DNA of 64,000 nucleotides from JBAOHV01 sp963714875 (lineage in GTDB: Bacteria; Actinomycetota; Acidimicrobiia; Acidimicrobiales; Microtrichaceae). Where the stretch lies: contig CAVQQI010000011.1 of assembly GCA_963714875.1 (NCBI GenBank), positions 744,001 through 808,000 of the forward strand, read 5' to 3'. Below, in pieces: positions 34,774-45,109 of this stretch. Each line of letters begins with the position of its first letter. The stretch's first letter is position 1. A program made the position numbers and the translations under genes. Below the pieces are notes generated by a model that worked only from the letters and a program-made list of their open reading frames with translations, was not told where the DNA came from and made no database searches.

Positions 34774-36317
34774 GTGCCAGTCACCCTCGAGCGACGCTCC
34801 CGAGCGGTCCGACCAGCAGTACGTGTCGGCGCTCTGCTGGTCACAGCGCTGGCGTTGTCGGTCGGTTGCAGCGGCGGCCAGGACTCCTCGGGGTCGACCC
34901 GGGCAGACTCCTCCGAACGCCCGAGCCCCGGAGCGGAACCCGCCACCGCGGATGCCCCCGGTCGGGATTCCCTGCTGACTGGGTCCCCGCACCGCTTCGC
35001 TGGTCCGACTGCGGACTCCCCCGTGAGGGGCGCTGCGCGACCCTCGAGGTGCCACTGGACTGGGACGACCCCGACGGAGCGTCGATCCAACTGGCGCTGG
35101 GTCGGATCCGCGCGCCGGGTGAACCCACCGGCTCGCTGCTGATCAACCCCGGGGGTCCGGGCGGGTCGGGACTCGAGTTCCTGTCGTTCGATCCGGTCAG
35201 CGACACCCTGGCCGACCGATTCGACCTGGTCAGCTGGGATCCTCGGGGGGTGGGAGCGTCGACCTCGCTCCGCTGCGGCGCCGAGGTGGGCCGCCTCCAG
35301 GCGGCGGACCCGGATCCCGACTCCGATGACGAGCAGGCCGAGCTGGATGCCGCAGCGGCGGCGGTCGCCGCCGAGTGTGCGATGACCGATGAGATGCTGC
35401 TCCCCCATCTGGGAACCCAGGATGTCGCCCGCGACATGGAGGCGATCCGGCGAGCGCTGGGCGGCGAGCAGCTCAACTACCTGGGCTTCTCCTACGGCAC
35501 GCAGATCGGCCAGCAGTACGCGCAGATGTTCCCCGGACGGATCCGCACCATGGTGCTCGACGCCGTGGTCGACCCCGCCCAGGGGTTCCAGGAGTTCCTG
35601 TTCGGTCAGGCCGACGCCTTCGAGGACTCGTTCGCGACCAGCGTCGCAGGCTGTGCGGCGGTCGGCGTCGACCGGTGCGGTGTCGAGGATCTGGGCGCCG
35701 CCTACGACCGCGTCCGCGCCGCGGTGGAACGGTCGCCGCTGCGCGGCGGCGACGAGCCGGTCGGCCCTTCGGCGCTGGCCACCGCAGCGATCCAGTCGAA
35801 CTACGCAGCAGACGGATGGGTGGAGCTGGGCCCGGCACTGGCCGCGGCACTCGAGGGTGACGGAGGACCGCTGTGGGACCTGGCCGCGTCCTACTACGAC
35901 TTCGGACGCTTCACCTCCTATGCAGCGGTGGTGTGCACCGACACCGCGCCGCCGACGGGGACGGAGGCGTACCGGGCCTTTGCCGACGCTGCCCGAGAGC
36001 GTGCACCACGCTTCGGCGCCTCAGTGGCCAACGAGCTCGCTCCGTGCGCGACCTGGCCCGTCGATGCGGTGGGCGTTCCGGCCCCGGTGACCGCTGCGGG
36101 AGCACCACCGATTCTGGTGATCGGCAACACCGGTGACCCGGCGACGCCGTACCGAAACGCGGTCGACGTGGCGGCGTCGCTGGACTCCGGGGTGCTGGTC
36201 ACCGTCGAGGCGGACGGCCACACGGCCTATCTCGACAGTTCGTGTGCCACCACGATCGTGGACGAGTACCTCGTCGCGCTGGAGGTCCCCGAGCCGGGCA
36301 CGGTCTGCGGCGCCTGA
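34774..36317 (+). CDS. Lipoprotein alpha/beta-hydrolase, TAP-like peptidase, frame-disrupted
   Basis: Resembles tripeptidyl aminopeptidases of the SlpD/SlpE group. GTG 34774 begins a lipoprotein leader (RPAVRVGALLVTALALSVGC, with Cys as lipid anchor). After a frame change near 34975 come LEVPLDWDDPDG, LLINPGGPGGSG (oxyanion loop), DLVSWDPRGVG, the nucleophile LGFSYGTQIGQQYA, and the C-terminal TAP domain with ILVIGNTGDPATPY (Asp) and EADGHTAYLDSSCA (His). Probably anchored outside the cytoplasmic membrane, releasing short peptides. Joining both frames gives about 515 residues, normal for the family. Confidence 0.87.
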
Positions 36318-36456
36318 CAGGCCGTGGGACGGGCGTGCCCCGCTCCCGCACGACTCGACCCGGCCGGCGGGTCGGGGTTCGGGAGTCGAGGCGGGCTCGT
36401 CGTAGCATCGCGACCGGTCCCTGTGCCGAACGGCGGCGCGGCGTCCGGGAGCGGCG

Positions 36457-38175
36457 GTGGAGTTCAACCTGGCGCAGGTCCACGAGGCGGTGGAGGCCGC
36501 GGTGCCGGACCGTGAGTGCATCGTGTTCGGCAGCCGCCGACTGACCTACCGCGACGTCGGCGACCGCACACGGGCGTTGGCCAACGCGCTGTCGGCACTC
36601 GGGCTGGGATCGGTCCGTCCCCGGGCCGCGCTCGCCGCGCACCGCAGCGGACAGGACCACCTGGCGATCTACCTGCACAACGGCAACGAGTACCTCGAGT
36701 CGATGCTCGGCGCCTACAAGGCCCGGGTCGTGCCCTTCAACGTGAACTACCGCTACGTCGCGGCGGAGCTCGAGGAGCTGCTGCGCGCCGCGGGCGCGCG
36801 GGCCATCGTGTTCCACTCGACGTTCGCGCCGGTCCTGCGCCAGGTGATCGATCGACTGCCGCTGCTCGAGACCCTCCTCCAGGTCGACGACGGGTCCGGC
36901 GGCGAGCTCGTGCCGGGAGCTCGCTGGTACGAGGACGTGCTCAGTGACCATGCGGGGCCGCTGCCCGACGGACTCGCCGACCGCTGGTCCCCCGACGACC
37001 TCTACCTGCTGTACACCGGCGGCACCACCGGTGTGGCCAAGGGTGTGCTGTGGCGCCAGGCCGACATCTTCGTGGGGGCACTCGGCGGGCGACGACTGGA
37101 CACCGGTGCCGAGTGGCGGAGTCTCGACGAGATCATCGCCGCCGCGCCGGGTGGCGGCTCGCGCCTGCTACCCGGTCCGCCCTTCATGCACGGCGCGGCC
37201 CACTGGATGGCGTTCAACGGCTTCACCAACGCGAACACGGTGGTGCTCCCGACGATCACCCACCACCTCGACCCCGCCGACCTGCTGCGGACCGTGGAGG
37301 TCGAGCAGGTCAACGTCGCGCTGATCGTCGGCGATGCGTTCGGTCGACCACTCGTGGAGGAGCTGGAGCGTCAACCCTACGAGCTGTCGTCGCTGTTGAT
37401 CATGGTCAGCGGTGGCGCGTCGCTCTCCGCAGGGGTCAAGGAGCGCTTGTTGCGCGCCGTGCCGACGATGCTGGTGCTGGACGGACTCGGCGCATCGGAG
37501 ACGGGTCAACAGGCCAGCCAGCTCACCTCGGCCGGTCAACGAGCGACGACGGGGATCTTCACGCCCGGCACCGGGATGCGCGTGCTGTCCGACGACCTCA
37601 CCCGGATGCTCGAACCGGGCAGCCACGAACTCGGCTGGCTGGCACAGACCGGACGGGTGCCCCTCGGCTACCTCGACGACCCCGACGCGACCGCGCGCAC
37701 CTTCCCGGTGATCGACGGTCGTCGCCATGCCGTGCCCGGTGATCGCGCCCGATTGCTGCGCGACGGAACACTCGAACTGCTCGGTCGGGACTCGGCGACG
37801 ATCAACTCCGGCGGGGAGAAGGTCTTCGCCGAGGAGGTCGAGCGAGCGCTACTGCACCACCGGTCCGTCATCGATTGCGTGGTCGTCGGGCGTCCGTCCC
37901 CGAGATGGGGCCACGAGGTGGTTGCCGTGGTGGAGCTGCGCGAGGGATCCGACGGCGTCGACGACGCCGACCTGCTGGCTGCAGCTGTTCCCCACATCGC
38001 CCGCTACAAGCTGCCGAAGCAGATCGTCCGGGTGGCGAAGGTGCGCCGCACGGCATCGGGCAAGGCGGACTACCCCTGGGCCGCGTCGACCGTGGCGGGC
38101 GCAGCCGCTGCGCCACATCCTGGTGAGAACACAGGCCCGTCCGGCGCCGAGGGAGGTCCGTCCGACGCGTCGTAG
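36457..38175 (+). CDS. Acyl-CoA synthetase (AMP-binding)
   Basis: 572-residue adenylate-forming enzyme. Motifs: LYLLYTGGTTGVAKGVLWRQ (P-loop), LLIMVSGGASLSAGVKE, LDGLGASETG, PGDRARLLRDGTLELLGR, the hinge and C-terminal domain INSGGEKVFAEEVE, and the catalytic Lys in RTASGKADYPWA. Activates a fatty or other carboxylic acid to its CoA ester; the acid is unknown. Start GTG 36457. It has a 25-residue Gly/Ala/Pro tail after the domain. It precedes menG by ten bases but belongs to a different subgroup from MenE. Confidence 0.92.
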   Translation: MEFNLAQVHEAVEAAVPDRECIVFGSRRLTYRDVGDRTRALANALSALGLGSVRPRAALAAHRSGQDHLAIYLHNGNEYLESMLGAYKARVVPFNVNYRYVAAELEELLRAAGARAIVFHSTFAPVLRQVIDRLPLLETLLQVDDGSGGELVPGARWYEDVLSDHAGPLPDGLADRWSPDDLYLLYTGGTTGVAKGVLWRQADIFVGALGGRRLDTGAEWRSLDEIIAAAPGGGSRLLPGPPFMHGAAHWMAFNGFTNANTVVLPTITHHLDPADLLRTVEVEQVNVALIVGDAFGRPLVEELERQPYELSSLLIMVSGGASLSAGVKERLLRAVPTMLVLDGLGASETGQQASQLTSAGQRATTGIFTPGTGMRVLSDDLTRMLEPGSHELGWLAQTGRVPLGYLDDPDATARTFPVIDGRRHAVPGDRARLLRDGTLELLGRDSATINSGGEKVFAEEVERALLHHRSVIDCVVVGRPSPRWGHEVVAVVELREGSDGVDDADLLAAAVPHIARYKLPKQIVRVAKVRRTASGKADYPWAASTVAGAAAAPHPGENTGPSGAEGGPSDAS

Positions 38176-38185
38176 TCTGACGGCG

Positions 38186-38932
38186 ATGACTTCTCCCGCT
38201 CCTGACGCACCTGCCCAGGCACGTGCGCTCATCCCCCGTGCCGATGCCCCACTGCCGACCGGCTCGGACAAGACCCGGTCGGTCCAGGCGATGTTCGACG
38301 TGATCGCTCCCCGCTACGACCTGGTCAACCGGGTCATGACGTTCCGCATGGACGTCGGATGGCGGCGCCGCACCATCTCTGCGCTCGGGCTGCCGCCCGG
38401 CTCGACGGTGGTCGACCTGGCGTGTGGCACCGGCGACCTGGCGGCGGAGCTCGCCGAGCGCGGACTCCGACCGGTCGGCGCGGATCTCAGCTTCGGGATG
38501 CTCGCCAATGCCCCCCGGCCGTTCCCCCGGCTCCAGGCCGACGGTGCCCAGCTGCCGCTGCCCGACGGTTCGATCGACGGACTCACGTGCGGGTTCGCGC
38601 TGCGCAACTTCACCGACCTGCAGGCGACGTTCGCCGAGATGGCACGCGTGCTCCGCCCCGGCGGCCGCATCGCACTGCTCGAGGTGGCCACCCCGCCCAA
38701 TCCGGTGCTCCGCTTCGGGCACGGCATCTATTTCGGACAGATCGTGCCACGCATCGGCGCCGCGCTGTCCGACGGTGACGCCTACCGCTACCTGCCCCGG
38801 TCCGTGGCCTACCTCCCGGAGCCCGACGAGATGCTCGCGATGCTGACCGATCTGGGCTTCAGCCACGAGCGGCGGGTGCTGCTGTCGGTCGGGATCGCGC
38901 AGCTCATCACCGCGACGCGAGGCGCGGGGTGA
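38186..38932 (+). CDS. menG: Demethylmenaquinone methyltransferase
   Basis: Last step of menaquinone synthesis. 248 residues of the UbiE/MenG family: KTRSVQAMFDVIAPRYDLVN, VVDLACGTGDLAAELAERG (SAM motif I), LPDGSIDGLTCGFALRNF, and RVLRPGGRIALLEVATP, with the C-terminal YRYLPRSVAYLPEPDE. ATG 38186 lies ten bases past the acyl-CoA synthetase stop; the end overlaps menF by four bases. Confidence 0.94.
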   Translation: MTSPAPDAPAQARALIPRADAPLPTGSDKTRSVQAMFDVIAPRYDLVNRVMTFRMDVGWRRRTISALGLPPGSTVVDLACGTGDLAAELAERGLRPVGADLSFGMLANAPRPFPRLQADGAQLPLPDGSIDGLTCGFALRNFTDLQATFAEMARVLRPGGRIALLEVATPPNPVLRFGHGIYFGQIVPRIGAALSDGDAYRYLPRSVAYLPEPDEMLAMLTDLGFSHERRVLLSVGIAQLITATRGAG

Positions 38933-40167
38933 GCGATCCGGCCGGGCTGCGCAGTGTGACCAGCGCCGTCGATCCCGGTCCGGACGGGCCACCCCCGGGC
39001 ACCGACGTCACGTCGTTCGGCTCACCGAGACGGTCCCTGTGGGGCACCGGCGAGGCGCTGCGCATCGACCTGCCCGCGCCATGGCCGGACCACGTCGAGA
39101 CCGTCACCGAGGTCCTGCGCTCCATTCCCACCGTGGACGAGGTCGGCACCCCGGGTTCCGGCCCCGTGGCGTTCGGGGCCCTTCCGTTCGACCGACGTGT
39201 CGGCGCCACCCTGGTGGTGCCCTCGGTCCTGTTCGGTCGCACCGCCGAGGGGTTGCACTGGAGGACCACGGTCAGTCGGTCCGAGGCGTTCCACGACGAG
39301 AGCGGGTCCGACCCGGCCGCTGCGCCACCCGAGTCGCCCCCAGCGCCGACCGCCATCACGGTGCGCAGCATGCGTTCGCCCCACGAGTGGTGCGCAGCGG
39401 TGCAGGATGCCACCGATCGGATCCGCCAGGGCGAGCTGACCAAGGTGGTGCTGGCCCGGGAGCTGGAGGTCGACAGCGACATCGCGCTCGACGCCGCGTC
39501 CCTGTTGGCGCGGCTCCGAACCGTGCACCCTGCGGCGCTGTGCTTCGCGATCGACGGGTTCGTCGGCGCCAGCCCAGAGCTGCTGGTGTCTCGAGTGGGC
39601 GACGTCGTGCGTGCGCAACCCATGGCGGGCACCACTGCCCGCACCGGCGACGCGTCGGTCGATCAGCGGCGGGCCGCGGAGTTGCTGGCCTCGCAGAAGA
39701 ACCGGATCGAGCACCAGATCACCATCGACATGGTGCACGACACGCTGTTGCCCTGGTGCAGCTTCCTCGACGCCGAACCGGAGCCGTCGGTGGTGGCCGC
39801 CGGACCCGTGCAGCACCTGGCGACCGTGGTCGAGGGGCGGCTGTCCCGACCTGCGGCTCCGGTACTCGAGCTGGTCGCAGGCCTCCACCCGACCCCGGCC
39901 GTCGGCGGTTGGCCCCGGGAGACGGCACTCACGCTGATCGATCAGCTCGAGTCGGCCGACAGAGGCCGCTATGCAGGGCCGGTGGGGTGGATCGACGCCG
40001 AGGGCAACGGCGCCTGGGCAGTGGGGATCAGGTCGGTGCAGATCGCTGGCCGGCGAGCACGGCTGTTCGCCGGTGTGGGTGTGGTCGCCGATTCGGACCC
40101 CTCGGCCGAGCTGGAGGAGACCCGCTCCAAGGCACAGGCGCTACTGCAGTCCATCGTCCGCATCTGA
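38929..40167 (+). CDS. menF: Isochorismate synthase
   Basis: Converts chorismate to isochorismate at the start of menaquinone synthesis. 412 residues of the chorismate-binding family: GELTKVVLARELEVDSD, FVGASPELLV, QPMAGTTARTGD, EHQITIDMVHDTL, ELVAGLHPTPAVGGWPRETA, and YAGPVGWIDAEGNGAWAVGI. The LHPTPAVGG segment and Lys in LTKVVLARE separate it from TrpE. No siderophore genes are nearby, and its overlap with menG argues for the menaquinone role. Start GTG 38929. Confidence 0.93.
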   Translation: MSDPAGLRSVTSAVDPGPDGPPPGTDVTSFGSPRRSLWGTGEALRIDLPAPWPDHVETVTEVLRSIPTVDEVGTPGSGPVAFGALPFDRRVGATLVVPSVLFGRTAEGLHWRTTVSRSEAFHDESGSDPAAAPPESPPAPTAITVRSMRSPHEWCAAVQDATDRIRQGELTKVVLARELEVDSDIALDAASLLARLRTVHPAALCFAIDGFVGASPELLVSRVGDVVRAQPMAGTTARTGDASVDQRRAAELLASQKNRIEHQITIDMVHDTLLPWCSFLDAEPEPSVVAAGPVQHLATVVEGRLSRPAAPVLELVAGLHPTPAVGGWPRETALTLIDQLESADRGRYAGPVGWIDAEGNGAWAVGIRSVQIAGRRARLFAGVGVVADSDPSAELEETRSKAQALLQSIVRI

Positions 40168-40203
40168 CCCGACATCCGTTCGCGCGATGCTGCGAGCCGA
40201 ACC

Positions 40204-40315
40204 GTGCTGCAGGTCGCGCTGCTGCTGACGCGTTCCGCAGCACAGTTCGAGTCCCCATGCCGAGGTGTGCTGCAGATCGCGCTGCTGCTGACGCGTTCCG
40301 CAGCACAGTTCGAGT
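40204..40315. repeat. Two 49-bp tandem hairpin repeats between convergent genes
   Basis: Copies at 40204-40252 and 40267-40315 differ at one of 49 positions. Each starts GTGCTGCAG and contains GCAGCAC about 33 bases later, so each can fold with a 7-bp stem. They lie between the stops of menF and the minus-strand hydrolase, where they may act as bidirectional terminators. Part of the unit recurs at 30313-30329 in the opposite orientation. Confidence 0.75.
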
Positions 40316-40329
40316 TGCTGCGGCCGGAG

Positions 40330-41373
40330 TCAGGTGTCGGAGGCGTCGGAGCCGGAGGTGTCCGGCGGCGTCTCACGGCGTGCGGCTCTCGGCGGTCGGG
40401 CACGACGGGTGGTGACCGTCGCCGGCTCCGCGGTCTGGTCACCCCAGATCTCCCGGATCCGGTCCAACACATCGGCCACCTCGGCGAAGCCGGCGAAGTG
40501 CCCTTCGCCGGGCCGCACCCGCAGCTCGCCCCGGGGGAGCCGAGCCGCCTGGTGATGACCGTGGCTGGGCGGCACGATGACGTCGGCCAGGCCGTGCCAG
40601 ACCACCACCGGCACCTGGACCTCGTCGAGCTGGAAGCCCCAGTGGCGTGCGAACAGCGCCAGGTCGTGTGCGGTGGCCCGCAGGTCGTTCGCGGTGATCA
40701 GGTCGTGCAGGAACATGGCCTTGAACTGCGGATGGCCGAGTACCGGCCGGTCGGCGAAACCGAGCACGCGCGCATAGAGGCCGAACACCGGGTCCGCCAC
40801 CGGGGTCGCGACACGGACCGCTGCCCGCAGCACGCTGCCCATGGGGCTGCGCAGCACCTCCAGCGGCGGCGCAGCGAAACGGAGCAGCCGGGTGTAGGAC
40901 ATCACGGCGTCGGGACCACGGACCGGCCCGATACCACCCAGCAGGGTGCCCACCACGACCCGGTCCGGCATGTGGTGTGCCACCGACAGGGTGTAGGGCC
41001 CACCGCCTGACAGCCCGACCGCAGCGCACCGCTCCAGGCCCAGCTGGTCGGCGAGCGCCTCGACATCCGGACCGAACTCGGCGATGCGCTGGTAGCGGTG
41101 GTCGGTGGAACGCCCCGTACCGGGACGTTCCACGGCGATGACCCGGAAGCCGCGCTGGAGCGCCGCCTCGTGCACGGTGGGAGGCACCTGGAGACAGGCA
41201 CCGGGGGTTCCGTGGAACCACAGCACGGCGTCGCCATCGGGGTGTCCGAACTCCGCCCAGCCGAGCTGTCGGTCCTTCGCGACCGTCGCGGTGCCGACCG
41301 CCCTGGGAAGCGGTGGCCCGACCACCTCGGGCCGCTCGTCTCCCCTGCTACCGCGAGCGGTCCGCTCACCCAT
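40330..41373 (-). CDS. Alpha/beta-hydrolase
   Basis: 347 residues. Order of motifs: VLWFHGTPGACL (oxyanion loop), VIAVERPGTGRSTDHRYQRI, the nucleophile elbow VGLSGGGPYTLSVA, a helical cap, VVWHGLADVIVPP (Asp) and RPGEGHFAGF (His). The first 30 residues and the last 30 (Arg/Pro-rich, ending SDASDT) are low complexity. Substrate unknown. It is convergent with menF and upstream-adjacent to menD on the same strand, but another hydrolase (43264) fits MenH better. Confidence 0.88.
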   Translation of the reverse strand: MGERTARGSRGDERPEVVGPPLPRAVGTATVAKDRQLGWAEFGHPDGDAVLWFHGTPGACLQVPPTVHEAALQRGFRVIAVERPGTGRSTDHRYQRIAEFGPDVEALADQLGLERCAAVGLSGGGPYTLSVAHHMPDRVVVGTLLGGIGPVRGPDAVMSYTRLLRFAAPPLEVLRSPMGSVLRAAVRVATPVADPVFGLYARVLGFADRPVLGHPQFKAMFLHDLITANDLRATAHDLALFARHWGFQLDEVQVPVVVWHGLADVIVPPSHGHHQAARLPRGELRVRPGEGHFAGFAEVADVLDRIREIWGDQTAEPATVTTRRARPPRAARRETPPDTSGSDASDT

Positions 41374-41432
41374 CTGTCCCCCGATCGGCTGTGCGCCGCC
41401 CGACGACTGCGGAACGACGAACCCGCGTCAGG

Positions 41433-43235
41433 CTACCGCGCCGCAGTCGCACGGTCCCACGCATCGGCGACAGCCGCCTGCACCTCTCGGTGCACACCGA
41501 CGTTGGCATCGCGATCGGTCGGCACCACCACGACCCTCGGTCCACCGCGGGTGAGCGCGCCGGCGATCGCCGCCTGCACGCCGGTACGTGTTCCCACGCG
41601 TTGCGCCGGAACGCCGTGCGCCGCAGCGACGGCGGTCAGATCGACCCCGTGGGGGGTACCGAACAGCTGCTCGAAGCGTTCCGGTGGGACCTCGTCGTGC
41701 TGTGGGAGGAACGAGAAGATGCCGCCGCCGTCGTTGTCGACCACGACGAGCACCAGGTTGACGTTGCGGGCCATCACGCCGAGTAGCCCGTTGGTGTCGT
41801 GCAGGAACGCGACGTCACCGATCAGCAGCGCCGTCGGCGCGCCGGTCAGCGCGGCGCCGACGGCGGTCGACACCACACCGTCGATCCCGTTGGCACCCCG
41901 GTTGGCGATGATCTCCACCCCGTCCCGGGAGGGCGCGAACCACTCCAGGTCGCGCACGGGCATCGACGAGGACGCCACCAGGATCCCTCCATCGCTGAGC
42001 AGGGTCGCGACATCGATCGCGACGCCGGGTTCGACTGCCTCGGTGTGTGAGGTCACCACCCGGTCGATCGCAGCGGCCGCGATCCGTTCCGCCTCGATCC
42101 ACCCGGCACGCCACGACGGGTCAGCTCCCTCGGCCACCGCTGCACGAAGCTGATCGCAGGCGCCGGCGATGTCGACCGAGTGGGTCCGGGACAGCACGCC
42201 GTCGGGATCCGGGCACATGCCGTAGCGGTCCATGCCGAACTGCTCCGCACCCGACCCGGCGAGCCACCGGTGCAACTCCTTGGAGGCGAGCAGCCCCCCG
42301 AGACGCAGCACGACCTCGGGCTCGTGCTCGGCGGCGAACGACTCGTGACGCACCAGCGAGTCGAACGTGGTGATCGTTCCTGGCACGTCTCGCCGGCAAC
42401 CCGACGGTCCATCGGCGAGTACGGGCCACCCGAGCCGTGCGGCGAGCCGGTGGACCGCCACTGCGTCCTGGGCACCTCGCGCGGTCCGATCCCCGGCGAC
42501 GATGAGGCCCCGACGGCGCTCCAGCGCCGCGGCGAGCGGTACGAGTTGCTCGTCGGTCAGCCGGCGCTGCGCACCCGGCTCGATGGCCGGGTGCGCAGCG
42601 CCGGGCGGTGGCAGCTCACCGGCGGTGCCGAGCAGCGGCTCGCGGAATGCCAGGTTCAGATGCACCGGTCCGGGACGCTCGCCGACCGACCGCACCCAGG
42701 CATCGCGCGCGAGCCCGCGCCACAGCGGCGCATCTGCCTCCGCAGGTGGACCCGGCTCGCAGAACCAGCGCACGGCGCTGCGGTAGAGGTCGCGCTGGTC
42801 GATCGTCTGCGGGGCGCCCACGCCCTGGAGCTCGGGAGGTCGGTCCGCGGTCAGCACCAACAGGGGCACGAAGGCCTGGGACGCCTCGACCACCGCTGCA
42901 TGGAACTGCACCGCAGCGGTACCCGACGTGCACAGCACGGCGACCGGGCGACCGGCGACCCGCGCCAACCCCAGCGCCATGAACGACGCGCTGCGCTCGT
43001 CGTGGTGCACGTGCACCCGCAGCTCGGGGCCACGGTCCGCCAACGCGAGCGCCATCGGCGTCGACCGCGACCCTGGGCTGACAACGACGTCGGTCAGACC
43101 GCACGAGATCCATTCATCGACGAGGGTGGCGCAGTAGGTCGCTGCGACATCTCCGGCACCATGCGCGGAGACGGGGATGGATGCGGGGCCGGCACCGGGG
43201 TCCGGGGCAGAGGGGTCGTCGTGGTCCGGCTGCAT
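41433..43235 (-). CDS. menD: SEPHCHC synthase
   Basis: Thiamine-diphosphate enzyme joining isochorismate and 2-oxoglutarate. 600 residues: DVVVSPGSRSTPMALALADR (N-terminal Pyr domain), HHDERSASFMALGLARV with catalytic Glu, LTADRPPELQGVGAPQTIDQ, IIANRGANGIDGVVSTAVG (ThDP site), DVAFLHDTNGLL and VDNDGGGIFSFLPQ. ATG 43235 lies 28 bases from the divergent menH start; a longer frame to 43319 would overlap it. A Pro/Ser leader of about 20 residues precedes the domain. Confidence 0.95.
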   Translation of the reverse strand: MQPDHDDPSAPDPGAGPASIPVSAHGAGDVAATYCATLVDEWISCGLTDVVVSPGSRSTPMALALADRGPELRVHVHHDERSASFMALGLARVAGRPVAVLCTSGTAAVQFHAAVVEASQAFVPLLVLTADRPPELQGVGAPQTIDQRDLYRSAVRWFCEPGPPAEADAPLWRGLARDAWVRSVGERPGPVHLNLAFREPLLGTAGELPPPGAAHPAIEPGAQRRLTDEQLVPLAAALERRRGLIVAGDRTARGAQDAVAVHRLAARLGWPVLADGPSGCRRDVPGTITTFDSLVRHESFAAEHEPEVVLRLGGLLASKELHRWLAGSGAEQFGMDRYGMCPDPDGVLSRTHSVDIAGACDQLRAAVAEGADPSWRAGWIEAERIAAAAIDRVVTSHTEAVEPGVAIDVATLLSDGGILVASSSMPVRDLEWFAPSRDGVEIIANRGANGIDGVVSTAVGAALTGAPTALLIGDVAFLHDTNGLLGVMARNVNLVLVVVDNDGGGIFSFLPQHDEVPPERFEQLFGTPHGVDLTAVAAAHGVPAQRVGTRTGVQAAIAGALTRGGPRVVVVPTDRDANVGVHREVQAAVADAWDRATAAR

Positions 43236-43263
43236 GGAAGGCGACAGCCTACGGTGTGACACC

Positions 43264-44059
43264 GTGAGCGCTGAAGTGACGACCCGGCCGGCGGGCGATT
43301 CGACGTTGGGCGCGAGCATCAGCGGCGAAGGCCCGAACGTGACGCTGGTGCACGGGTTCGCGCAGAACCGCGACTGCCTGGGTCCCCTGGCGCAGAGCCT
43401 GTCGGCACGGTGCCGACTCGTGCGCCCCGATGCACCCGGTCACGGCGCCTCGCTGCAACATGGGGAGGCAGCGATGGAACGGGGGGCGCAGCTGCTGATC
43501 GCCACCGGCGGCCGTTCCACCCTGGTCGGCTACTCGATGGGCGGTCGGCTCTGCCTGACCGCCGCCCTCGGCGAGCCCGACGACGTCGACGCCCTGGTGC
43601 TGATCGGCGCCACGCCGGGCATCTCGGACCCGGTGCAACGAGCTGACCGCCATGACGCCGACCTGGCGCTCGCCGACCGGCTGGAGCGGATCGGGCTGCA
43701 GGCCTTCATCGAGGAGTGGCTGGCGTTGCCGATGTTCGCTGGGCTGCCGGAGTGGGCGAGGTTTGATGCCGAGCGGCGCACCAACACCGCTGCGGGCCTC
43801 GCGGCCAGTCTGCGTCACGCCGGCACCGGATCGATGACACCGCTGTGGGACCGGCTCGGCGAGCTGTCGATGCCGGTGTTGTGGATCACCGGCGCGGACG
43901 ACGAGCGGTACGGCCAGATCGCTGCACGTGCGGTACGGGCGATCGGATCGAACGCGCCGTCACGAGGCGATCGACGGCGCAGGGCATGCAGCGCACCTCG
44001 AGCGTGCTGACGAGGCGACGGCGGTCATCTCGGAGTTCGTGCGACGCCACGGCACGTGA
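43264..44059 (+). CDS. menH: MenH-type hydrolase/lyase, frame-disrupted near the end
   Basis: Alpha/beta-hydrolase that removes pyruvate from SEPHCHC. It has VTLVHGFAQNRDCLGPLA, VRPDAPGHGASL, the nucleophile STLVGYSMGGRLCLTAAL and VLWITGADDERYGQIA (Asp). The annotated frame breaks near 43960; the next frame gives EAIDGAGHAAHLERADEATA (catalytic His in GAGHAAHLE) and ends at 44059. An extra C in a CC pair explains this. The start GTG 43264 is divergent from menD, which supports the MenH call over a general hydrolase. Confidence 0.88.
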
Positions 44060-44063
44060 GGCG

Positions 44064-45096
44064 TCATCCCCCGAGGAACAGGCCGAGCGCCAGCAGGGCG
44101 CCGTAGACCATCTGGACCTGCCCGGTTCCCTCGAGCACGGGGATCAGTCCACGGCCCCGTGCACCGCTGAGCACGGCCACCACCGGTCGGCGAGCAGGGA
44201 CCACCGCCAGCAGCGCGAGCGCCGCCAGCACCCGACCGCTTCCGCCCGCCAGCACCGGCACGAGCGCCATCGGGACGACGAGCAGCACGATGAACAGGTA
44301 GCGGGTCCGCATGTCGCCCAGGCGCACCGCCAGGGTCTGCTTGCCCGCACGTGTGTCGCCGGGGATGTCGCGCAGGTTGTTCACCACCAGCAGCGCGGTG
44401 GCGAGGCATCCCATCGCCACACCGCAACCGACCGCCAGCGGCGCTGACCGACCCGGTCTGGACGTAGAAGGAGCCGACGGTGGCGACCAGTCCGAAGAAC
44501 ACGAACACGAAGGCCTCACCGAAGCCGGCGTACCCGTAGGGCCGCGGCCCGCCGGTGTAGAACCACCCCGCCAGGATGGCGGCCACTCCCACCAGGAGCA
44601 GCCACGGGCTGACGAACACCACCAGCGGCAGTCCGCACAGCGCGGTCAACCCGAACGCGACCAGCATCGCCCGCTTGACCTCCTCGGGTGTGGCCAGGCC
44701 GTTGCCGACCAGCCGGGGTGGGCCGATCCGCTCGCCGGGGGCGTCGGTGCCACGCTTGCCGTCGGAGTAGTCGTTCGCGTAGTTGGTGGCGACCTGGACG
44801 AACACGGCGACACCGAGCGCGCACAGGAAGGCCCACAGGTGCAGCCCCCGGAGCCATCCGGTGGCGGACCCGGCCAGGGCGCTCAACTGGGGATCGGACC
44901 AGAACGGCACACCGATCTGGGCACATCGCAGCGCGGCCTCCGTCGATCCACCGGCCGCCCCGACCCCCGTCGCCCCGCACACACCCGCCGCGGCGGCGGT
45001 CCCCACCAACACGGGAGCGACCGCGGCGGGCAAGGTCCGCGGCCGGGCACCCAGGATCCATCGTCGCCGACCGGTCGGCAGCTCGGTGTTGCGCAT
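44064..45096 (-). CDS. menA: 1,4-dihydroxy-2-naphthoate prenyltransferase, frame-disrupted
   Basis: Membrane prenyltransferase attaching the isoprenoid tail. UbiA-family marks: GARPRTLPAAVAPVLVGTA, QVATNYANDYSDGKRGTDAP (first Asp-rich motif), LVGNGLATPEEVKRA, and, after a frame change near 44440, VVNNLRDIPGDTRAGKQTLA (second Asp-rich motif). About eight membrane segments in total. ATG 45096 (MRNTELPTGRRRW). Joining the frames gives about 343 residues, slightly longer than usual owing to an Ala/Gly insertion after the first helix. Convergent with menH, four bases apart. Confidence 0.92.
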
Positions 45097-45109
45097 GTGG
45101 GGTCGGATG

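Noticed and set aside
36457..38175. Second MenE
   Set aside because: Longer N-terminal domain and different motifs; the compact ligase at 45642 is the better MenE and this looks like a general acyl-CoA synthetase.
40204..40315. CRISPR array
   Set aside because: Only two repeats, near-identical over 49 bases with a short gap, folding as hairpins and without cas genes.
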